From contig NC_090739.1 of NCBI RefSeq assembly GCF_036898095.1, positions 103,809,603-103,873,602 on the forward strand: a stretch of 64,000 nucleotides of DNA. Reading direction: 5' to 3'. Source of the DNA: Palaemon carinicauda. Its lineage: Eukaryota; Arthropoda; Malacostraca; Decapoda; Palaemonidae. Under the pieces are notes generated by a model. It had not been told where the DNA came from, did not search any database, and was given only the letters and a program-made list of their open reading frames with translations. The translations under genes were made by a program, and so were the position numbers. This document shows, piece by piece, positions 56,823 through 64,000 of the stretch (the stretch's first letter is position 1; each line of letters opens with the position of its first letter).

Positions 56823-57233
56823 TTACATCCGCCATGAGTTGATTACGGTCCGTAGCCAAAGATTCAACTCTCTCGCCCAACGCTTGAATGGCATGCAACA
56901 TATCCCGCATTGATGAGTGCTAGTAGAAGGTTCAGGCACAACTACTACAGGGGAAGGATTAGGTTCAGGGGCATGGGAGGAGGAAAATTCTAATGATCTA
57001 GAGGAACTTCTCCTCACCTTATCTCTCTCTAGCTTACGAGAATACTTATCAAACTCTAGCCAGTCGAATTCCGAAAGTACCACGCACTCATCACACCGAT
57101 CTCCTAATTGGCAGGTTTTACCCCGGCAATTGGAACACACGGTATGTGGGTCGAGAGAGGCCTTTGGAAGATGTTTGTTACAATCCCTAGCATTACATTT
57201 ACGAAATTTAGGAATCGGAGAAGGGTCAGCCAT
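56823..57233 (-). CDS. Gag N-terminal Cys-rich module of element F
   Basis: 136 codons starting MADPSPIPKFRKC, with a good start context just inside the terminal repeat. The Cys/His pattern is CNARDCNKHLP, then DPHTVCSNCRGKTCQLGDRC, DECVV, followed by an acidic and aromatic segment SEFDWLEFDKYSRKLERDKV. The spacing (C-x2-C, C-x5-C, C-x2-C) suggests a zinc-binding fold. Element B has a decayed equivalent (CPGLSGRPCG, TLCLLSRGQRCDSVNK). The frame stops before the central Gag ORF, so the copy is probably split by mutation. Confidence 0.8.
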   Translation of the reverse strand: MADPSPIPKFRKCNARDCNKHLPKASLDPHTVCSNCRGKTCQLGDRCDECVVLSEFDWLEFDKYSRKLERDKVRRSSSRSLEFSSSHAPEPNPSPVVVVPEPSTSTHQCGICCMPFKRWARELNLWLRTVINSWRM

Positions 57234-57439
57234 TTTGAAAAGTCAAAGAAAATCCAAAAGCAATCCAAAGTCATCAACAGTAAAATCTATCCAAAAAAGA
57301 GTTCAAGAGTTTTAATTGAAGATAAAAACACCTGCACTGTGAAAGCTCAAAACCAAAAAGAAGTACTTTACCAAGAATGACGAAAAACTCCAGGTCAACA
57401 GCGAGTAATGGAATCAACTTGTCGACAAGACCGACAGAG

Positions 57440-57605
57440 AAGAACTGGAGCTGTTTACATGTATATGCGGTATCTGGCCGATAGTTGGCGCTGGTGGGCA
57501 TACCCGCAACCTTCATGGCGATCGCTCGTGAGTTTTTGTGTTTCTGTCGAGCCGTCCGAGACGTCAGCTATTATATATTCGCCGGCTAAGTTTAATATTT
57601 AAAAT
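57440..57605 (-). repeat. Right inverted terminal repeat of element F
   Basis: AACTGGAGCTGTTTACATGT, ATATGCGGTATCTGGCCGAT, CAACCTTCATGGCGATCGCT and GAGACGTCAGCTATTATATA invert the left module at 51210-51335. Confidence 0.88.
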
Positions 57606-57729
57606 TGTGCTTTCAACAAAATTGACCATTTCCACAGCAAACAGGCTGCTCTACCATTAAGGACCCGTCTCCCCCTTCCCTAAGGACACAGGTGGGGACC
57701 TGGGATTTTAGGTGTGCAAAAACAGTACA

Positions 57730-58290
57730 AAACGTGATTATTCAAGACTTTTGAGATTTTCAAAAGGGTACAGAACCTAACAAACCCACCTAACCTAACT
57801 TAGTAGTACCCAGGTCACAACCCATAGCTGGGGGGGGGGGGGCGCCAAGGCCCAGGAGCCACCTTTCCAGGTCACAAAACATGATTATCTAACACTCTTG
57901 AGATTTGTAAAATGGTACAGAACCTAACAAACCTACGTAACCTAACCTAACCAAGTACTTCCCAGGTTACAACCCCTAGCCCTGGGGGCAAGCCACCAGA
58001 GCCCCTCCCCAGGTCCCAAAACATGATTATTTAACACTCGTGAGATTAGTAACGGGCACAGAAATTAACAAAATAGCCTACCCTAACCTAGTAGTTCCAA
58101 GGTCACAAAACCTAGCCGGAGGGCAAGCCCTGGGAGCCCCCTTCCCAGGTCACAAAATGTAACATGATTATTAAACAATCTTGATATTTGTAAAAAGGTA
58201 CAGAACCAAACAAACGGATCTAACCTAGTAGTAAACGGGTCACAACCCCTAGCGGACACCCTTCCCAGGTCACAAACTTGAGGTAAATCA
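57730..58290. repeat. Left arm: about 142-147-bp tandem repeat, four copies
   Basis: GATTATTCAAGACTTTTGAG and variants start at 57736, 57883, 58025 and 58166. Each copy is followed by ACAGAACCTAACAAAC-like and CCCAGGTCACAACCCCTAGC-like blocks. A G-run lies at 57829-57842. Confidence 0.85.
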
Positions 58291-58699
58291 CAAATAAAGG
58301 TTAATACTGTATATGATACTCTAATTTTTAGCGAAACTGGAATTTGCTATAAGAAATGGACGATTGGTTAGTTTGGTATTTTTCTCTATATGTTTAATAG
58401 GGGCTGGGGCATAATAAAATGCGAAGTATGTTTTTCACTATTAGTCCATTGTTTACATCTGAGAGACTGAAGGGGGCTTATTGCGCATGCGTTTTTTCCC
58501 ATGGTTTGGGGAGCTTTCTGTGTATTTACAATGACGTATGTCAGGTTTTTTTTTTCTTTTACATAATCATCAGCTTACAGCTATAAAAAATGGACGAGTG
58601 GTTAGTTTGGTATTTTTCTCTATATGTTTAATAGGGGCTGGGGCATAATAAATTACGTATGTCTATAGAGTCCTTTCATTATACGTCATCAAACTTTCG

Positions 58700-58715
58700 G
58701 TCCGCCATCTTGGAG
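58700..58715 (+). promoter_or_regulatory. YY1-like site in TIR
   Basis: CCGCCATCTTGG at 58702-58713 matches the core YY1 motif (reverse complement CCAAGATGGCGG), about 90 bp upstream of the THAP-like ATG. The motif match is from memory; binding is inferred only. Confidence 0.4.
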
Positions 58716-58798
58716 GACAAACAAAGACGTGTTCAGTGAATAGCTATGGTTGAACTGTTGAATAGTTAGCCATCTCATCACATTCACATTCACACGAT

Positions 58799-59025
58799 GC
58801 CCAGTTTTTGCGCTATTGTTGACTGTGGGAATCGAGGAAAAAGAGATGACAAGAGTTTCTAACGCATACCGGCAGTTATTCAGAATCAGGACAAAGATAC
58901 AGAAGAATTATCCAAGCGCAGAGACGTGACTTGTGGTTGACCAGAATATCACGGGCTGATCTACGTAAATCCTCACTACCCTACGCACGTATCTGTTCTG
59001 ATCATTTCATACTAGGTCAGTCTTG
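58799..59025 (+). pseudogene. THAP-domain-like fragment, broken
   Basis: Begins MPSFCAIVDCGNRGKRDDKS then F and a stop, continuing RIPAVIQNQDKDTEELSKRR, a frame shift, LWLTRISRADL, LPYARICSDHFILG. This is the THAP zinc finger layout: Cys-x4-Cys near the start, an invariant Pro in R-I-P, a Trp, and Cys-x2-His in CSDHF. THAP domains bind DNA sequence-specifically and occur in host regulators and in P-element and Kolobok-like transposases. One in-frame stop (about 58858) and one shift (about 58925) break it. What followed the domain is not recognisable. Confidence 0.8.
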
Positions 59026-59582
59026 GCTAGGCCCTAAAAGTATCATTATTTCTGTGTAAACATGCTATATCCGATCGCATGGGTGACTTCACAAGTATCA
59101 TCGTCAGTTCAGTGTGTAGTGTGTAGTGTGTGTGGGGGAGGGGGCATCTCAATTTTTAAACATCAAAAGGGGCATCTCGGATTTTCAAAACAAAAATTAT
59201 AAGCGCCCATATTAGCTATATTAACAAAGGCTACTTACTTAGGTCTCTAATTCGTCAAGGTGCTCATGCCTATATATAATTAAGTGTATATTTATATTTA
59301 TTTTAATTTGTGTATTAAATTGTGCAGACATACAGGCCTATGTGATGAATAAACATTGATTATAAATAATAATAATAAATAATAATAATAATATCTGAAA
59401 GCTAGTTTAACCCAAAGGGGTCTTCAGCTTATATATGAAACATCGAAAAAATAATTAAACTTGTGCATTTAATTGCAAGTAGGCAAAACGATCATCCAAG
59501 AGCATTAAAATAGAGTTTGTCCATCATATGTTTATATGTATATAAGAAATTATAGCATTTGAACCAAACACAAACACAATGG

Positions 59583-59849
59583 TTAGGCATTCATCTGCTC
59601 GCTAGTGTACACTGGGTTGGCCGACAGTACCGAGTAATTCACCATATCAATGTATGAAATACTGGGAAAATCCTCAATATTTTGACCGAATGAATTCTGC
59701 ATCTGGTATGGATCTAGGCCATCAATTAAATCAAGTTTCTGCTTGCAAAAACGCTTATCATCACCCGACAATTCTTTGACAAAGTCGCTCCCATTGTCCA
59801 TATTCGCTGTAGCAGCCGCCATGCTTTCGCTTTGTATGTCCTCCAGCAT
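59583..59849 (-). CDS. 88-aa ORF divergent to the THAP-like gene, possibly a first exon
   Basis: MLEDIQSESMAAATANMDNG, then VKELSGDDKRFCKQKLDLID, GLDPYQMQN and DFPSISYIDMVNYSVLSANP. Start context GGCCATGC is fair, and the ATG lies about 40 bp inside the TIR. The composition is coding-like (acidic, no repeats). It resembles, from memory, the N-terminal region of metazoan proteins that carry a YqaJ-type exonuclease domain further on; none is visible here. No canonical splice donor is evident at the stop, so it may be a truncated or first-exon remnant. Confidence 0.5.
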   Translation of the reverse strand: MLEDIQSESMAAATANMDNGSDFVKELSGDDKRFCKQKLDLIDGLDPYQMQNSFGQNIEDFPSISYIDMVNYSVLSANPVYTSEQMNA

Positions 59850-59865
59850 GGCCGCCGGCGATTCC

Positions 59866-59880
59866 CAGTGACGTCATTGA
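59866..59880 (-). promoter_or_regulatory. Perfect CRE-like palindrome in right TIR
   Basis: TGACGTCA at 59869-59876, about 20 bp upstream of the minus-strand ATG. The left TIR has the half site ACGTCA at 58683-58688. Confidence 0.45.
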
Positions 59881-60045
59881 AAGGACTCTATTAAAATGTG
59901 AAGTATGTTTTTCACTATTAGTCCATTGTTTACATCCAAGAGACTGAAGGGACCTTATTGCGCATGCATTTTTCTCTATGATTTGGGGAGCTTCTGTGTA
60001 TTTACAATGACGTATTTGTCAGGTTTTTTTTTTTTTTTTTTTTTT

Positions 60046-60504
60046 TAAATCAATTAACAGCTCAAAGTACTTCTTCATAAGTTCCCAGATGTTGTTCTAC
60101 AACAGCCATTTTTTTCCCACCTTTGCTTTCAGTTTAAAGTTAACCACCATCTCGTAAAGACGTCCCCAACAGTGAACTTAAGGGAAGCACATCAATCTAT
60201 TTCGAAATTTATGTCGGCAATTGATTATGATGGAAATACTCTCCGTTCAGTGTAAAGCTATTGTTCCTCATGTGAAATTAAAAAATAACAGCGAAATAAG
60301 GCCTCAAAGGTCCGATTCTGACTTAATTTTTGGGGAAGGCCAGCACATTTTCTACTGCAAAGCTTTTGTAAAGATTGCCAAGAAAAAAAAAGGCGATGAT
60401 GTCAATCATAAGGTTAGGAATTAGTTGTGACTTACTTTTTCATGATGGAAGGAATTATTTGTGATTTTATTTATCATCTAAGGAATTATTTGTGATTTAC
60501 TTTT
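60046..60504. other. Unassigned part of the composite
   Basis: Contains a 67-codon plus-strand ORF (60221-60424, ending KKKKGDDVNHKVRN) without a recognisable domain, and a short duplicated phrase GGAATTATTTGTGATTTA at 60450 and 60482. I see no named family. Confidence 0.4.
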
Positions 60505-60795
60505 AGTTTGGGACCTGGGAAGGGGGGTCCGGCTAGCAGGTGTGACCTGGGAAGGAGGGTCCGGCTAGCAGGTGTGACCTGGGAAGGAGGGTCCGGCTAG
60601 CAGGTGTGACCTGGGAAGGGGGGTCCGGAGGGCTTGGCCCCGCCTTGGGGCTGTGACCTGGGAAGGGGGCTACAAGGGGCTTGACCCCCGCTAGGGGTTG
60701 TGACCTTGTAACTACTTGGTTAGGTTAGGTGGGTTTGTTAGGTTCTGTACCCTTTTACAAATGTCAAAAGTTAAATAATCACGTTTTGGCCTATT
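60505..60795. repeat. Right inverted arm with 32-bp tandem repeats
   Basis: GACCTGGGAAGG(A/G)GGGTCCG, then GCTAGCAGGTGT repeats at 60512, 60544, 60576 and 60608 (32-bp period). Then comes the inverse of the left-arm unit: TGTGACCTTG, GGTTAGGTTAGGTGGGTTTG and TTAGGTTCTGTACCCTTTTA. Confidence 0.85.
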
Positions 60796-60946
60796 TTCAG
60801 CCATTTACATTAACCATATTTTTTTTTTCCAACTGGTTATCTTGGGCTTATTTTACATTTCTGACCTTTATTATTGCTGCAAATAACTGTTATGACATTC
60901 CCACCCTAAAAACTACGGTTTCCTACTGGGGTCCCAATAATTATGA

Positions 60947-61739
60947 TTGATTGATTGATTGATTGAAAGTTTTCTGGCATCCTGACATCTAAGGTCATTG
61001 ACGCCGATACCATTTACTGTATATGAAAATTAAAAGAGAATTTGATTAAAACCATAAAAATTAAGAAGTCATTACAATAGTTAAATAGTTTTCAGAAGAC
61101 CTGCTTCTGAAATAAATCTAAAAATTCCGCTCGCATAGTAAGACACATCATGTCCAAGAATCTTGGCAAGGATAAACCTGCCATCCTCACCTCGAGCCTC
61201 AAACAGATATCTATTTCTTAAGTTAGTAAAATTAGGGCATTCGGTCAACAAATGCCTCACTGTTAAAGGTACTAAGCAGTCCTCGCAATACGGTTGGTGT
61301 TGGCCCTTCAGCAGAAACTCGTGTGTCAACCGTGTGTGACCAATACGGAGACGACAAAGAGACGTCTCCCATTTTCGGGGAATCATGTTATACCTCCAAG
61401 GTGATATGATATTTGTTACTTCCCTCATTGTATTGCCATCTTGACTGTCCCAGTGCTGTTGCCATTTATCACAAACCAATTTCTTGATGTAAGGTAGGAG
61501 ATCGTTACATGGAATGGGATACCTCCTTGGTAGCAACTCGGATGCCGCATTCTTCACCAGTAAATCTGCCTTCTCATTCCCAGACACACCTAAATGTGCT
61601 GGAACACAACAAAATCGAACAGTTATACCTTTCCGTCCAATAATAAAAAGCCATTCTAAAATCTTTAAAACTAGAGGATTACTAGAATTAAAAACTTCTA
61701 AAGCTTGAAGAACACTCCTTGCATCACTAAAAAATGTTA
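60947..61739 (-). mobile_element. 3' end of a non-LTR retrotransposon (I/Jockey-like group)
   Basis: Minus-strand 3' portion of a LINE: the RNase H ORF ends at 61081, a short 3' UTR follows, and the tail is a TCAA/AATC simple repeat at 60947-60966. It is cut on its 5' side by DIRS-like element G at about 61737. Confidence 0.82.
61081..61739 (-). CDS. LINE RNase H domain and C-terminal zinc-knuckle-like motif, 5'-truncated
   Basis: About 219 codons remain open. The RNase H core shows Asp8 in TFFSDARSVLQALEVF, then RFCCVPAHLGVSGNEKADLL (His51, Asp61), the usual C-terminal RNase H signature of I-, R1- and Jockey-type LINE pols. Then Cys154, Cys157, His165 and Cys170 in YCEDCLVPLTVRHLLTEC form a CCHC-like motif typical of the LINE pol C-terminus. 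The first codons (MKIT) come from the junction with element G, so the start is artificial. The remaining frame is intact, which suggests a fairly young copy before truncation. Confidence 0.88.
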
Positions 61740-62065
61740 TTTTCATTAGTAAAATAAATTTTTGAATATACTTACCCGATAATCATGTAGCTGTCAACTC
61801 CGTTGCCCGACAGAATTCTACGGAAGGGATACGCCAGCGATCGCTATACAAGAGGGGGGTGTACTCACAAGCGCCACCTGTGGCCAGGTACTGCAGTACT
61901 TCTTGTTGACACCACTTCAATTTTTCCTCGGTCCACTGGTTCTATGGGGAGGAAGGGTGGGTCAATTAAATCATGAGTATCGGGTAAGTATATTCAAAAA
62001 TTTATTTTACTAATGAAAATAACATTTTTCAATATTAAACTTACCCGATAATCATGTAGCTGATT
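61737..62065 (-). repeat. Left terminal module and ICR of element G
   Basis: Positions 61737-61782 return in reverse complement at 61978-62024 (ATCGGGTAAGTATATTCAAA, AATTTATTTTACTAATGAAA). The neighbouring block ends the ICR. The arms carry the G-specific bases CATTAGTAAAA and TTTTACTAATG on both sides. Confidence 0.85.
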
Positions 62066-62446
62066 CACACCCAGGGAGGTGGGTGAAAACCAGTGTACAT
62101 GTATATCAAGAAGCTAAGTATCCCGTATTTCATATTATCAGTTATTCAAAATAACAATGAAATTACAAGTACCTGGTAAGGAAGTCGACTTGAGCCATTA
62201 CTCTGCCTTAAATAAGTTCGTCTTCCTTACTGAGCGCAGCGTTCCTCTTAGGAGGCTGAACAACTCTAAGGTGCTGAAGTATCAAGGGCTGCAACCCATA
62301 CTAAAGGACCTCATCACAACCTTTAACCTCGGCGCTTCTCAAGAAAGAATTGACCACCCGCCAAATCAACAAGGATGTGGAAGGCTTCTTAGCCGACCGT
62401 ACAACCCATAAAAAGTATTCAAGAGAAAGGTTAAAAGGTTATGGGA

Positions 62447-63560
62447 TTATGGGAATGTAGTGGCTGAGCCCTCGCCTACTACTGCATTCGTTGCTACGAA
62501 TGGTCCCAGGGTGTAGCAGTACTCGTAAAGAGACTGGACATCTTTGAGATAGAATGATGCGAACACTGACTTGCTTCTCCAATAGGTTGCATCCATAACA
62601 CTCTGCAGAGAATGGCTCTGTTTGAAGGCCACTGAAGTAGCCACAGCTCTCACTTCATGTGTCCTTACCTTCAGCAAAGCAAGGTCTTCTTCCTTCAGAT
62701 GAGAATGTGCTTCTCTAATCAGAAGCCTGAATAGTAAGAAACTGAGTTCTTAGAACTTGGAAAAGAAGGTTTCTTGATAGCACACCATAAGGCTTCTGAT
62801 TGTCCTCGTAAAGGTTAAGACCTTTTTAGATAGTACCTAAGAGCTCTAACTGGGCAAAGTACTCTCTCCAGTTCATTCCCCACCAAGTTGGACAGGCTTG
62901 GGATCTCGAACGACTTAGGCCAAGGACGTGAAGGAAGCTCGTTTAGCAAAACCCGAGCTGCAAGGAACATGTAGCCGTTTCAGATGTGAAAACAATGATC
63001 CTGCTGAAGGTGTGGATCTCACTTACTCTTTTAGCTGTTGTCAAGCACACGAGGAAAAGAGTTTTTAATGTGAGGTCCTAAAAAGAGGCTGATTGGAGAG
63101 GTTCAAATCTTGATGACATAAGGAACCTTAGGACCACGTCTAGATTCCAGCCTGGAGTGGACAACCGACGTTCCTTTGAGGTCTCAAAAGACCTAGGGAG
63201 GTCCTGTAGATCATTGTTGGTGGAAAGATCCAAGCCTCTGTGGCGGAAAACCGCTGCCAACATACTTCTGTAACCCTTGATCGTAGGAGCTGAAAGGGAT
63301 CTTACTTTCCTTAGATATAACAGGAAGTCAGCAATCTGGGTTACAGTGGTACTGGTTGAGGAAACTGCATTGGTCTTGTACCAGCTACGGAAGACTTCCC
63401 CTTGAGACTGATAGATTCTGAGAGTGGATGTTCTCCTTGCTTTGGCAATCGCTCTGGCTGCCTCCTTCGAAAAGCCCCTAGCTCTTGAGAGTCTTTCGAA
63501 AGTCTGAAGGCAGTCAGACGAAGAGCGTGGAGGTTTGGGTGTACCTTCTTTACGCGAGGT
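62447..63560 (-). pseudogene. Tyrosine recombinase of element G
   Basis: The N-terminal part of YR (in the 63818-63078 frame) reads LSRARGFSKEAARAIAKARR, TVTQIADFLLYLRKVRSLSA, PTIKGYRSMLAAVFRHRGLD and WNLDVVLRFLMSSRFEPLQS. The middle (63060-62690) is decayed; the SAKR-equivalent segment reads TTAKRVSEIHTFS in a broken frame. The C-terminus (62677-62447) reads LKVRTHEVRAVATSVAFKQS and YWRSKSVFASFYLKDVQSLY, with HxxR and Tyr intact. Confidence 0.83.
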
Positions 63561-64000
63561 AGACGTAGAAGGTTCACTCCTAGAGGAAGAGTCCTGGGAA
63601 TGTCGACCAGCCATTGCAGTACCTCTAAGAACCATTCTCTCGCGGGCCAGAGCGGAGCCAACCAACGTCAGCCGTGTCCCTTTGCGAGAGGAGAACTTCT
63701 GAAGTACCCTGTTGACAATCTTGAACGGCGGGAATGCATACAGGTCGAGATGGAACCAATCCAGCAGAAAAGCATCCACGTGAACTGCTGCTGGGTCTGG
63801 AATCGGAGAACAATACAACAGGAGTCTCTAGGTTATCGAGGTAGCGAACAGATCTATGGTTGGCTGACCCCACAGGGCCCAAAGTCTGCTGCAAACATTC
63901 TTGTGAAGGGTCCACTCTGTGGGGATGACCTGACCCTTCCGGTTGAGGTGATCTGCCATGACATTCATACCGCCCTGAATGAACCTCGTTACCAGCGTGA
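63341..64000 (-). pseudogene. Methyltransferase-like region of element G pol and overlap with YR
   Basis: Reads YCSPIPDPAAVHVDAFLLDW, HLDLYAFPPFKIVNRVLQKF, then (after one extra C near 63658) MAPLWPAREWFLEVLQWLVD and LRLTAFRLSKDSQELGAFRR. The pol frame runs on to a stop at 63341, overlapping the YR frame by about 170 bp. This overlap of pol and YR is the usual DIRS arrangement. The RNase H end (MNVMADHLNRKGQVIPTEW-like) lies at 63975-63920. Confidence 0.8.

Larger units (their letters stand above)
51162..57605 (-). mobile_element. DIRS-like element F (about 6.4 kb), best preserved
   Basis: The left end is TTTTGATTATAAAATAAATT, then TTGAATATACTTACCCAGTG. The right end, in reverse complement, is TTTTAAATATTAAACTTAGC, then CGGCGAATATATAATAGCTG. 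Inverted terminal repeats of about 160-200 bp include GAGCGATCGCCATGAAGGTT on the left and its inverse on the right. It encodes Gag-like fragments and an 837-codon pol-YR frame. It is closely related to E and more distantly to G. Compared with E it is less shifted but has its own lesions in RT and RNase H. Confidence 0.9.
58653..59891. mobile_element. 1.2-kb TIR element with divergent ORFs (THAP-like and second ORF)
   Basis: The left end (from 58665) and right end (to 59891) are imperfect inverted repeats of about 64 bp. Both read, going inwards, ATAGAGTCCTTTCA, then an ACGTCA site, then a CGCCAT or GGCCATG block and GGAGGACA, ACAAAG. TAAA flanks both sides (58649-58652 and 59892-59895), and the other 235-bp repeat copy shows the uninterrupted site. 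It is therefore an insertion. It carries a THAP-like pseudogene on the plus strand and an 88-codon ORF on the minus strand. No DDE domain is visible. The class is unassigned. Confidence 0.65.
58345..60045. repeat. 235-bp direct repeat, second copy interrupted
   Basis: Copy 1 starts at 58345 (GCTATAAGAAATGGACGATT) and ends near 58579. Copy 2 starts at 58580, runs to about 58652 and resumes at 59892 with TAAAATGTGAAGTATGTTTT to about 60045. Copy 1 gives the sequence of the empty site: GGGCATAATAAAATGCGAAG. Confidence 0.85.
57640..60945. mobile_element. Composite with inverted tandem-repeat arms (foldback-like)
   Basis: The left arm (57640-58290) and right arm (60505-60795) match in opposite orientation: GTACAGAACCTAACAAACCC and ACCTAACCTAAC on the left, GGGTTTGTTAGGTTCTGTAC on the right; CCCAGGTCAC against GTGACCTGGG. 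Between them lie a 235-bp direct repeat and an inserted TIR element. No transposase is seen. Foldback elements have this build, but the class is not proven. Confidence 0.6.
61737..64000 (-). mobile_element. DIRS-like element G, runs off the window
   Basis: The left end is TTTTCATTAGTAAAATAAAT, then TTACCCGATAATCATGTAGC. A complementary arm lies at 61975-62023, followed by a block ATTTTTCAATATTAAACTTA, CCCGATAATCATGTAGCTGA. Coding similarity on the minus strand places it with E and F, but the terminal sequences differ from theirs (CCCGATAATCATGTAGCTG rather than CCGGTGAATATATA). The 5' part lies beyond 64000. Confidence 0.87.

Noticed and set aside
57780..57960. Telomere-like CCTAACCTAACC
   Set aside because: Only two to three units in a row within a longer 142-bp tandem unit, so not an interstitial telomere array.
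1..64000. Search by eye for tRNA genes and for intact host genes
   Set aside because: No tRNA-like A/B box pair with a cloverleaf context and no multi-exon host gene could be supported. A proper scan (tRNAscan-SE, RNA-seq mapping) would be needed to exclude small ones.

Overview
This window is eukaryotic, repeat-dominated intergenic DNA, most likely from a decapod crustacean. The reasons are very long (GA)n/(CT)n microsatellites, AT-rich spacers, a pogo/Tigger-like terminal repeat, decayed LINEs, and above all a pile-up of DIRS-like (tyrosine-recombinase) retrotransposons of the kind known from decapods. The species cannot be named from sequence alone. I see no intact host protein-coding gene. 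Almost every recognisable reading frame belongs to a mobile element, and most are broken.

Layout. 1-10.1 kb: AT-rich DNA and a pogo/Tigger-like repeat that appears to hold plus-strand DIRS-like element A (about 1994-9105). A full-length 5S rRNA-like sequence (6154-6272) sits inside A's reverse-transcriptase region. 10.1-23.9 kb: AT-rich spacer with two (CT)n tracts, a 1.9 kb minisatellite with a 29-bp unit and a 145-bp higher-order unit (13.9-15.8 kb), and a foldback hairpin at 21.9 kb. 23.9-26.1 kb: decayed RTE-like LINE with a tiny insertion flanked by a target duplication. 28.3-37.9 kb: remnant DIRS element C, split by DIRS element B. 38.1-44.5 kb: DIRS element E. 46.6-50.9 kb: 5'-truncated DIRS element D. 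51.2-57.6 kb: DIRS element F, which has the longest open frame here (837 codons). 57.6-60.9 kb: a composite with inverted tandem-repeat arms, in which a 1.2 kb TIR element carrying a THAP-like pseudogene and a divergent second ORF interrupts a 235-bp direct repeat. 60.9-61.7 kb: 3' end of a LINE with RNase H, cut by DIRS element G, which runs off the window.

The DIRS-like elements fall into two lineages: A/B/C/D, and E/F/G. Both show inverted terminal repeats, an internal complementary region (ICR) next to the left terminal repeat (in sense orientation, the 3' end), a Gag-like ORF with an N-terminal Cys-rich module and low-complexity repeats, then RT, RNase H, a Dam-methyltransferase-like domain and a tyrosine recombinase (YR). 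Such elements are thought to replicate through a circular intermediate joined by the YR, with the ICR templating the ends. Each copy carries its own lesions: B lost about 0.74 kb, E lost the centre of RNase H, F lost RT motif A residues and the RNase H catalytic Glu but keeps all YR residues, and A lost YR catalytic residues. The best second looks are the 5S insertion in A, the co-varying ICR/terminal arms in E/F/G, the pol-YR fusion in F, and the THAP-bearing TIR element.
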